NCBI GenBank assembly: GCA_036743055.1 | Contig: DAINQE010000005.1 | Coordinates: 1-64,000, forward strand | From: Sabulitectum sp036743055 | Lineage (GTDB): Bacteria; Fermentibacterota; Fermentibacteria; Fermentibacterales; JCC-6 | Reading direction: 5' to 3' | DNA length: 64,000 nt | In this document: piece after piece, positions 57,760-64,000 of the stretch | How the letters are laid out: the number at the start of each line of letters is the position of its first letter | Position numbering within the stretch: position 1 is the stretch's first letter | Made by a program: the position numbers and the translations under genes | Notes under the pieces: model-generated | The model's input: only the letters and a program-made list of their open reading frames with translations | Told to the model about the DNA's origin: nothing | Databases searched by the model: none

Positions 57760-59256
57760 TTGATACAGACCATCGGTTTCGACAACGACAGGTATCTCGA
57801 GGAACAGACAGGGGAGATAATCAGGAGGGTCGAGGCTTCCAGCGGGAGACTCTACCTGGAGTTCGGCGGAAAGCTGATGTACGACCACCATGCCGCCAGG
57901 GTCCTTCCCGGCTACGATCCCAATGTGAAGATCCGCCTCCTCGAGAAGCTCAGGGACCGGGCCGAGATAATACTCTGCATCTACGCCGGCGACATCGAGA
58001 AGCGGAAGATACGCGGCGATTTCGGAATCAGCTACGATTCCGACGCCCTGATGCTCATCGACGGTTTCCGCTCACGGGGCATCGAGCTCAGGGGGGTGGT
58101 TATCACCAGGTTCGGGGAACAGCCCTCCGCGGTTGCCTTCGAGAACAAGCTCAAGCGCCGCGGCGTGGAGGTTTTCAGGCACTACTACACCAGGGGGTAC
58201 CCCACCGATGTGGACCTGATCGTGAGCGAGGAAGGTTACGGAAGGAACGACTACATCGAACCCTCCAGACCCCTTGTGGTCGTCACCGGCCCCGGCCCGG
58301 GCAGCGGGAAGCTGGCCACCTGCCTCTCCCAGCTCTACCATGACCACAGAAGGGGCATCGATGCCGGCTACGCCAAGTTCGAGACCTTTCCAGTGTGGAA
58401 CCTCCCTCTGAAGCATCCCGTGAACGAAGCCTACGAAGCCGCCACCGCCGACCTGCAGGACGTCAACCTGGTGGATCCCTTCCATCTGGACACATACGGC
58501 GAGGTATCCATCAACTACAACCGAGACGTGGAGGCCTTCCCCCTGGTTAGAAGGATACTGGAGAAGATCACCGGCAGCAGTGCCCCCTATGCCTCTCCCA
58601 CGGACATGGGTGTGAACAGGGTGGGGTTCGGAATAGTGAACGACGACGCCGTACGCCACGCGGCGAAGCAGGAGATCATACGGCGGTACTTCAGGTACAG
58701 GTGCGAATACGCCATGGGGCTCGCCGAGGAAAAAACGGTGGAGAAGATCGAGCTCCTGATGAACGATCTGAACCTCACCAGGTACGACAGACCTGTGGTT
58801 GAGAAGGCTGAGAAGCGATCCCTGGAGGGGAACGGAGAGGAGATAAAGGCGGCTGCCATCCAGCTCCGCACCGGAGCCATCCTCACAGGCCGATGCTCCG
58901 AGCTGATGCATGCTTCCTCGGCGGCGGTGCTTAACTCAGTGAAGGAACTGGCGGGAATCCCTGAGGAAACACATCTCCTCTCTCCCGAGACCATACAGTC
59001 CATCAGGAATCTGAAGAAGGCAATAGGCTCACTTCCCCTGAGACTGGACCTTGAGGAAGTGCTGATAGCCCTCAGCGTAAGCGCCGCAACATCCACCCAT
59101 GCGGCACGGGGGATGGCGATGCTCACCGAGCTGAGGAACTGCGAGGCCCACCTGACCCACATGCCTTCCTCAGGTGACGAGAGCGGCCTCCGGAGCCTGG
59201 GCATTAACGTCACCAGCGAGCCCAGGTTCGCCAGCGAAAGGCTCTACTCGGGCTAG
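57760..59256 (+). CDS. DUF1846 family protein
   Basis: The 498-residue protein starts at TTG 57760, eight bases after GGAGGG, which gives the characteristic DUF1846 N-terminus IQTIGFDNDRYLEEQ. The next segments LYLEFGGKLMYDHHAARVLPGYDPN, VVVTGPGPGSGKLATCLSQLYHD (a P-loop-like GPGSGK) and KFETFPVWNLPLKHPVNEAYEAATADLQD also match it. The length is the usual 500. Structure-based work places the family among Rossmann-like ligand binders, but its function is unknown. It has its own promoter and no operon partner on its left; the PrsW-like gene follows 8 bases later. Confidence 0.9.
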   Translation: MIQTIGFDNDRYLEEQTGEIIRRVEASSGRLYLEFGGKLMYDHHAARVLPGYDPNVKIRLLEKLRDRAEIILCIYAGDIEKRKIRGDFGISYDSDALMLIDGFRSRGIELRGVVITRFGEQPSAVAFENKLKRRGVEVFRHYYTRGYPTDVDLIVSEEGYGRNDYIEPSRPLVVVTGPGPGSGKLATCLSQLYHDHRRGIDAGYAKFETFPVWNLPLKHPVNEAYEAATADLQDVNLVDPFHLDTYGEVSINYNRDVEAFPLVRRILEKITGSSAPYASPTDMGVNRVGFGIVNDDAVRHAAKQEIIRRYFRYRCEYAMGLAEEKTVEKIELLMNDLNLTRYDRPVVEKAEKRSLEGNGEEIKAAAIQLRTGAILTGRCSELMHASSAAVLNSVKELAGIPEETHLLSPETIQSIRNLKKAIGSLPLRLDLEEVLIALSVSAATSTHAARGMAMLTELRNCEAHLTHMPSSGDESGLRSLGINVTSEPRFASERLYSG

Positions 59257-59264
59257 AAAACGGG

Positions 59265-60194
59265 ATGTCACCATTGGGAACACTGATCACGGTTCTGCTG
59301 GCAGTCACTCCCCCGGTACTGTTCCTGGTCTGGATACTCAGGTATGACAGGAACGAGCCGGAACCTCTGGGCATGGTCCTCCGGATCCTCCTGTTGGGAT
59401 CGGTCTCCGTGTTCCCGGTGGCCCTTCTGGAGGCAGCATATCTGTCTCATCCCGTTTTCTCCATTCCGAGTCTTGCCGGGTCGGCACTGCAGTCATTCCT
59501 GGTGATATCCCCGGCGGAGGAAACCGCCAAGCTCCTGATAGTGCTTCTTTTCGTATGGCGAAGCAGGCACTTCACCGAACCCAACGACGGGATCGTCTAC
59601 GCGGGGACCGCCTCCATAGGCTTCGCCCTCTCCGAAAACCTGTTCTACGTTCTACAGCACGGAGCGGGGGTCGGGATCGCCCGGGCACTCACCTCCATAC
59701 CCGGCCACACCTTCACAGGGGTGATCATGGGCTGGTACCTGGGACAGGCCAGGTTCGATGGATCGGGGGAGAAAAGGGCAATTGGCATAGTTAAGGGTTT
59801 CCTTGCAGCGTGGTTCCTCCACGGCCTGTATGACACCTTCGTCCTCTCCGGGACATCGGCGGCACTTCTGGTGATCCCGCTGGTGGTACTGAACTTCATA
59901 GTGGGCATAAAACTGCTCAGGAAGGGAAGGGCCCTTTCAGAGGGAAGGTCCGTCACCGGCTCTCCAGCCAGGGTCATGCCCGCCCGGGGAGGGTGTCTGA
60001 AGGTCCTTGGGAGGGCTCTCCTGACCCTCTCGGCCCTTTTCTGGCTGCTGATCGTTCTGGGGCTGCTTTTCGGAGGCACCGAAGACTACGACACCGCATC
60101 CGTACTCTACGGATCGGTGGTGATCACTTTCCTTCCCGTTGCGGCGGGAGTGATCATCGAGGCATCCCTCAGGGGGAGGCGACGGATATCCTGA
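59265..60194 (+). CDS. PrsW-family intramembrane metalloprotease
   Basis: The 309-residue protein has eight or so transmembrane segments and the PrsW motifs: AEETAK (E85-E86), the second-site ALSENLFYV (E124-N125), IPGHTF (H148) and the third-site HGLYD (H186). These residues bind a metal in the CAAX/PrsW protease superfamily, whose Bacillus member cleaves an anti-sigma factor. The target here is unknown. It follows the DUF1846 gene closely and overlaps the next lipoprotein gene (convergent) by 26 bases. Confidence 0.88.
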   Translation: MSPLGTLITVLLAVTPPVLFLVWILRYDRNEPEPLGMVLRILLLGSVSVFPVALLEAAYLSHPVFSIPSLAGSALQSFLVISPAEETAKLLIVLLFVWRSRHFTEPNDGIVYAGTASIGFALSENLFYVLQHGAGVGIARALTSIPGHTFTGVIMGWYLGQARFDGSGEKRAIGIVKGFLAAWFLHGLYDTFVLSGTSAALLVIPLVVLNFIVGIKLLRKGRALSEGRSVTGSPARVMPARGGCLKVLGRALLTLSALFWLLIVLGLLFGGTEDYDTASVLYGSVVITFLPVAAGVIIEASLRGRRRIS

Positions 60195-61698
60195 AAAGCG
60201 ACCTGGTGCCGTCGGCCTCGAGCCCCATGCACCACAGGAAATCCCCCTGGGGAGAAGGGACCAGGTCCCATAACTGTTCAAAGCCGGATCCGGTGAGCTG
60301 AACGGTTCCAGGTGAGTCACCGGTGACACTGTCCCAGACCTTTATGACCAGTTCGCCCTCCTCCACCACGGGCAGATAGACAAGGTCGGCCTGAGGCGGC
60401 AGCGCGGCAACGGCATCGGTGGCGGCTGGTTCGGGGAAAACGAAGGTCCTCACCGGAGACAGGCTGGCTGTGTCGTACACCTCCAGCCGCTGGCTGCTGG
60501 TGCATCTCAGCTGCCCGTCCGAACCGATCTGAACATCGAGATAACCGCCGGGAATCCCCCCTTCTATGGAAAGGTCCGAGGAGTTCACCGCCAGAACCCC
60601 GCTTCCGTTCAGGAGGAACAGCCGCTGCCCGTCGGGGGAGCTGACTCCCTTGAAAAAGCCCCAGGCCGCCGAGAGCAGTATCTCCAGGGAAGCCGGGTCC
60701 ACCAGATGGGAAGCCGAGCCGCATCCGAGAAGTATCCCCGCATCGGTCATCACCGCCCACTGAACCGGGGGAAATTCGGTGGACACCAGCTCATCGCCGA
60801 AGCCGGATGAAAACAGCGACAGGCGGTGCCCCTGCCCGGTCAGGTGGCTTACGAGGAGATTGCCGCCTTCCAGTTCGATCACGAAGTCCGGGGAAAGGGC
60901 TTCCTCATGCAGTGGAAGCCCGTCGTCCGTGCTGTACACGCCGGCCAGTGAATAGCCGCTGAAGATCCTTGAACCAGTCATCCGCCCGCCGTCCGGGGTA
61001 ACGAGATAGGTCCTGGCCTGTAGGCCGTGGACGGTGATGCTCCGGGAAACCCTCCAGGGAACATCCCCCCCCGGGGTGAATACCTCCTCGCCGCTGGATG
61101 TGGAAAGACCGGCGGAGTCGGTGACCCATAGGGAGTAATAGCTGTTCCGGTCGGGGTTCACCAGGTGATCCAGGAAGGATGTGGAATCCCTGGAAGTGGT
61201 GGTGAAAACTGTGTCTGCATAGAGGATCGTTCCCGGATACTCGCTCCTCAGGAGGGAATAGGAGGCGAAATCACCTTCTGCTTCGGTCCACTGAACATGG
61301 CAGTCGGTGAAGGCGGTCCTCTCCAGGGAAAGGACGCACGGCGGAGGATAGGGTGAACCGGGAACCTCCGCTGATACCTCGCTGCTCCACAGGCCCTGGC
61401 CGGCGTTCACCGCGTAGAAGTACTCCGTTCCCCATAAGAGACCCAGCGTATCGGTCCAGAGGGTGGCGGTGGTGGTACCCGCCAGGACAGCCTTTGACGG
61501 ATCGGCTGCAATCCCGGGTTCAGCGGATCTGTAAAGGCGGTAGACCGCCCCCTCTTCAGCGGTTCCCCATTCTAGCAGGAATCCGGGTGTCACACCCCCG
61601 GCGAACTCGATGGAAGTAATGGAGAATCCCCCGGAAGACGGCCCGGAGGTATCACAGGCGATAACGGTTACAAGAAGGGCCATCATAAGTGTTCTCAT
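60169..61698 (-). CDS. Predicted lipoprotein with FN3-like and propeller-like regions
   Basis: The 509-residue product has a lipobox (VIAC, Cys about residue 15) and hence should be lipidated. Residues 30-115 and 118-210 look like two fibronectin type III-like modules (GFLLEWGTAEEGAVYRLYRS and CHVQWTEAEGDFASYSLLRS). The remainder has repeated beta elements similar to a propeller (GNLLVSHLTGQGHRLSLF, QRLFLLNGSGVLAV). It has no enzyme motif that I recognise. It is the last gene before a minus-strand series of transglutaminase-like genes. The role is probably at the cell surface. Confidence 0.75.
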   Translation of the reverse strand: MRTLMMALLVTVIACDTSGPSSGGFSITSIEFAGGVTPGFLLEWGTAEEGAVYRLYRSAEPGIAADPSKAVLAGTTTATLWTDTLGLLWGTEYFYAVNAGQGLWSSEVSAEVPGSPYPPPCVLSLERTAFTDCHVQWTEAEGDFASYSLLRSEYPGTILYADTVFTTTSRDSTSFLDHLVNPDRNSYYSLWVTDSAGLSTSSGEEVFTPGGDVPWRVSRSITVHGLQARTYLVTPDGGRMTGSRIFSGYSLAGVYSTDDGLPLHEEALSPDFVIELEGGNLLVSHLTGQGHRLSLFSSGFGDELVSTEFPPVQWAVMTDAGILLGCGSASHLVDPASLEILLSAAWGFFKGVSSPDGQRLFLLNGSGVLAVNSSDLSIEGGIPGGYLDVQIGSDGQLRCTSSQRLEVYDTASLSPVRTFVFPEPAATDAVAALPPQADLVYLPVVEEGELVIKVWDSVTGDSPGTVQLTGSGFEQLWDLVPSPQGDFLWCMGLEADGTRSLFRISVASP

Positions 61699-61713
61699 GA
61701 ATGGAAGATATTC

Positions 61714-62637
61714 CTAGCGCCGGTTCGCTACAAGGTCGGAGGCATCCCAGTGAACGGTATCTCCGGGAAGGGGGGAGATGAAGGAGTTCCATACCTCTAC
61801 CGCCCCGGAGGGGAGCCTTCGGGAAAGGCAGATGAGGACATTCCCCGAGCCTAGCTGGACTGTGTCCGGGCAGAGGGCCATGTCCAGGGGCAGGTAACGG
61901 CCGTCCACAGGAAGGTTCAGGGAAACCAGATACTCCCCGAAGGAGCTGCCGGGAGGTTCCACGATCAGAGTGAAGGTTTCCGTGCAGTTCCCGGTGAGGA
62001 GCCCTCCGTTCCCCCCTGCGGCCAGCATCAGCCCGGTAAAATCCTCCCTCATGGGAGACCACCGGCCGTTCTCCCACACCTCGAGCCAGCTCTCTTCGCC
62101 GCCGCTCTCCCCTGCGAACCAGCCGGTTACCGTTCTAACCGGGAACCCCATGGCCCTGAGTGAAGCCGCCAGGAACACCTGGATCTCGCCGGGGGTGCCC
62201 GCCCTGGACTCAAGGACCTGCATGGGATCCTGCATTCCACCCAGATACCTCCGGGAAAGGACCTGCAGGTTCTCTTCCGCCCATTCCGCTACTTCGCGGG
62301 GTTCGGATGCCCCCAGGGAATCCCAGAAGCCTCCCAGGGTCCCCCTGAAGCTGGAAACCGGCTCTTCCGCCGTTCTGTACAGGAGCAGGCCCGGAAGGAA
62401 CACGCTGTCCGGCAGACCGCTCCTGAAGGGAAGGGAATGGAGGATGTGGTCGTCCAGGGCTTCTGTGGTCATTTCCAGGCGGTCCAGCCGGGGAATGTTC
62501 TTCAGCAGGTAGAGACAGCACTCCAGTGTATCCCCGGTGCAGTTCTCCATGTAGCCGGTCCAGACCCCGGCGTTCCCCGGAGTGTCCGCAAGAAGGCTGT
62601 CGATGTTCAGTACAAGGGCGGCCAGCAGCATCACCAT
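61714..62637 (-). CDS. Transglutaminase-like protein lacking the catalytic triad
   Basis: The 307-residue protein has a signal peptide (MLLAALVLNIDSLLA). It aligns with its neighbour (62631-63608) through PDSVFL, the helix ..LAASLRAMGFPVRTVTGW and ESWLEVWENGRWSPM. The positions of the transglutaminase Cys, His and Asp are P149, E182 and about M196, so the catalytic triad is lost. It would be an inactive paralogue that may bind or regulate. Its start overlaps the next gene's end by 7 bases. The family assignment rests on this similarity. Confidence 0.75.
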   Translation of the reverse strand: MVMLLAALVLNIDSLLADTPGNAGVWTGYMENCTGDTLECCLYLLKNIPRLDRLEMTTEALDDHILHSLPFRSGLPDSVFLPGLLLYRTAEEPVSSFRGTLGGFWDSLGASEPREVAEWAEENLQVLSRRYLGGMQDPMQVLESRAGTPGEIQVFLAASLRAMGFPVRTVTGWFAGESGGEESWLEVWENGRWSPMREDFTGLMLAAGGNGGLLTGNCTETFTLIVEPPGSSFGEYLVSLNLPVDGRYLPLDMALCPDTVQLGSGNVLICLSRRLPSGAVEVWNSFISPLPGDTVHWDASDLVANRR

Positions 62638-63608
62638 GCCGCATCCTCCCTGAGGTTCATGACCATATGTCCGGGAAGGTCACCCCCGGCCAGCCGGACC
62701 CTTACCGTGTCACCCGCCGCCACATCCACATGCTGCGAGTTCACCGGCCATCCCCAGGTAAGCAGGTATGAGCCGTCCCCCAGCTCTATGGAAGCATGAA
62801 GGGAATCCATCACCGCCAGGGGTCTATAGCTGCCCCAGTTCATTATCGATACCGTTACGCTTTCATCCGGGTCCTCAAGGACCAGGATGCCCGACGGCGC
62901 GTAGTCACGGGTTACATTCACCGAGGAGGCGTCTCCGTAGTACCTCAGCGCTCCCCCCAGGGAATCGGGGACCATGGCAACCACAAGGGCGGTGCTCCGG
63001 GCCCTCTCGGTGAACCAGGCATCGTTCAGGGTCTGGAGTTCCGAGGAAATGTCGGTGTATGCCCATCCGTCGGGGGTCCAGACCTCCGGCCAGGCGTGGT
63101 TGCCGTCCACCGTGCTCCACCAGGGAGTGTAGACCTGCCTGCAGGGAATGCCCACGCTGCGCAGGGCGCACATGAAGAACACGGTCATCTCCTCGCATCG
63201 CCCTATCCCCGATGACCAGGTGACGAAGGGCGACTGGTCCCTGTACTGGGTGGGTGCGTAGTCGATGATGCTGTCGCACCAGGAGGATATCACCAGGACA
63301 GCCTCCCCGGCGGTCTCAGACCCGCTGATCACCGGAAGGAGGGCGTCCATGAACACCGGCCTCCAGGCCACGAGTGGTTCCTGGCTTACCCTGGCGGGAA
63401 GCACATAACGGAGGAATACACTGTCGGGGACCAGGGGTCCCCATGGGGTGTTCTCCCTGGTCCACAGGGCCAGTTCGGCGTTCTCCTCAAGTACCGTCAG
63501 GTTCTCCGCAACGGAGATGTCGGACACCGGGGAATGAGCCTGGAGCTGATCCATGCACTCCTGCATGCCTGTCCACGAGACAGCGGCGGTGATCAGCAGA
63601 TGGAACAC
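62631..63608 (-). CDS. Secreted transglutaminase-like (papain-fold) protein
   Basis: The 325-residue protein has a signal peptide and a transglutaminase core: WSSGIGRCEEMTVFFMCALRSVGIPCRQ with the nucleophile C138, NHAWPEVW with H171, and GWAYTDISSE with D186. Such domains can crosslink or hydrolyse peptides and are common in bacterial surface proteins. A C-terminal beta-rich tail (SVTVSIMNWGSYRPL, YLLTWGWPV) follows. It precedes the degenerate copy and follows the ATP sulfurylase gene by 15 bases. The length and motifs suggest an active enzyme; target unknown. Confidence 0.85.
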   Translation of the reverse strand: MFHLLITAAVSWTGMQECMDQLQAHSPVSDISVAENLTVLEENAELALWTRENTPWGPLVPDSVFLRYVLPARVSQEPLVAWRPVFMDALLPVISGSETAGEAVLVISSWCDSIIDYAPTQYRDQSPFVTWSSGIGRCEEMTVFFMCALRSVGIPCRQVYTPWWSTVDGNHAWPEVWTPDGWAYTDISSELQTLNDAWFTERARSTALVVAMVPDSLGGALRYYGDASSVNVTRDYAPSGILVLEDPDESVTVSIMNWGSYRPLAVMDSLHASIELGDGSYLLTWGWPVNSQHVDVAAGDTVRVRLAGGDLPGHMVMNLREDAAW

Positions 63609-63623
63609 GTCTGCTCCCCCGGG

Positions 63624-64000
63624 TCAGCTCTTCCCCGCTTCTTCCATCAGTAGCCTTGCGATCTCCGGCCTTGTGAACTCCGGCGGCGGGAGTTCCCCGT
63701 TCTGAAGCATTACCCGGACCTTCTTGCCGGAGAGGAAGACCCTGTCATCGGCGGTGTGGGGACAGGTCCTGGCGGTGGCCATGCCGTCGCAGGCGTTGCA
63801 GAAGAAGGCGTGCTCGAACTTCATGGGAACGATCCCTATCTCCTCCGGGGAGAAGCGGTCGAATATCTCCTGGGCGTCGTAGGTGCCGTAGTAGTCCCCG
63901 ACCCCGGCGTGGTCCCTTCCCACGATGAAGTGGGTGCAGCCGTAGTTCTTCCTCAGGATCGCGTGGAAAACCGCCTCCCTGGGCCCGGCGTACCTCATGG
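63624..64000 (-). CDS. sat: ATP sulfurylase (sulfate adenylyltransferase), C-terminal part
   Basis: The visible 124 or so C-terminal residues match ATP sulfurylase: GPREAVFHAILRKNYGCTHFIVGRDHAGVGDYYG includes the GRDHAGVG loop, and then FFCNACDGMATARTCPH has the cysteine cluster of the prokaryotic zinc-type enzyme. The N-terminal part lies outside the window. It converts sulfate and ATP to APS for assimilation or respiration. It reads toward the transglutaminase gene, with a 15-base gap. Confidence 0.92.
   Translation of the reverse strand, partial: MRYAGPREAVFHAILRKNYGCTHFIVGRDHAGVGDYYGTYDAQEIFDRFSPEEIGIVPMKFEHAFFCNACDGMATARTCPHTADDRVFLSGKKVRVMLQNGELPPPEFTRPEIARLLMEEAGKS

Noticed and set aside
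1..64000. tRNA, rRNA, CRISPR arrays, insertion sequences, integrases and prophage genes
   Set aside because: The few intergenic spaces were read for cloverleaf stems, regularly spaced repeats and terminal inverted repeats, and none was convincing. No transposase or integrase motifs occur among the genes.

Overview
This 64 kb window is almost entirely coding: 58 protein genes are called (56 lie fully inside it, one remnant runs off each end), and no stretch above about 190 bases lacks a gene apart from three 100-base N runs (22881-22980, 24227-24326, 29925-30024). It looks like a scaffold from a draft or metagenome assembly. The host is a GC-rich Gram-negative (diderm) bacterium: there are outer-membrane barrels, Lol/Mac-type transport, a phosphate porin and Wza-type export. 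Several secreted beta-propeller proteins end in a FlgD-Ig/T9SS-like C-terminal module, and genes are packed with 1-4 base stop/start overlaps. Together these suggest an FCB-superphylum lineage, perhaps a candidate phylum such as Fermentibacteria; that placement is inference. No rRNA, tRNA, CRISPR array, IS element or prophage was seen.

Region by region: 0-7 kb holds a lipoprotein + ABC ATPase + FtsX-type permease unit, a secreted propeller protein and a large TPR/outer-membrane-barrel protein. 6.8-10.3 kb (minus) carries a flavin-type oxidase, uppP, aspartate kinase and a glycosyltransferase. 10.4-15.9 kb (plus) is an overlapping run of three glycosyltransferases, a DUF6935-like protein, an acetyltransferase and a methyltransferase; its central 3 kb has markedly lower GC, with both edges inside genes. 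15.9-26.5 kb is mixed: a DUF5916 barrel protein, a secreted glycosidase-like protein, an exonuclease/GIY-YIG nuclease, a small-molecule kinase-fold protein, a Gate-domain membrane protein, CCA-adding enzyme, a BioD-like ATPase, and a cysteine-rich protein with a PadR regulator.

26.6-52.9 kb is one continuous minus-strand gene train. Its upstream part makes and exports a surface polysaccharide: sugar-nucleotide enzymes RmlA, RmlB, UDP-xylose synthase and another SDR, glycosyltransferases, two flippases, a Wzz-like and a Wza-like protein, FemAB-like and GT-C-like proteins, murB, and two secreted PorZ-like double-propeller proteins. It runs by a 4-base overlap into phoB-phoR and then into porin-pstSCAB-phoU. 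A four-unit, 11-bp-phased TTAACA-type Pho box sits between phoR and the porin, so polysaccharide genes and phosphate sensing are physically joined.

53-64 kb contains an Omp85-like barrel, an unusual SppA protease fused to a PorV-like barrel, a nucleotidyltransferase, DUF454 and DUF1846 proteins, a PrsW-like membrane protease, a lipoprotein, a tandem transglutaminase pair of which one copy has lost its catalytic residues, and the end of ATP sulfurylase.

Points worth a second look are: three genes whose N-termini seem to need CTG start codons; the low-GC mosaic inside the glycosyltransferases; PorZ/PorV-like T9SS-type parts beside the polysaccharide locus; a convergent gene pair whose tails encode Ser/Asp/Glu repeats on both strands; and an assembly gap that is really a 55-bp overlap.
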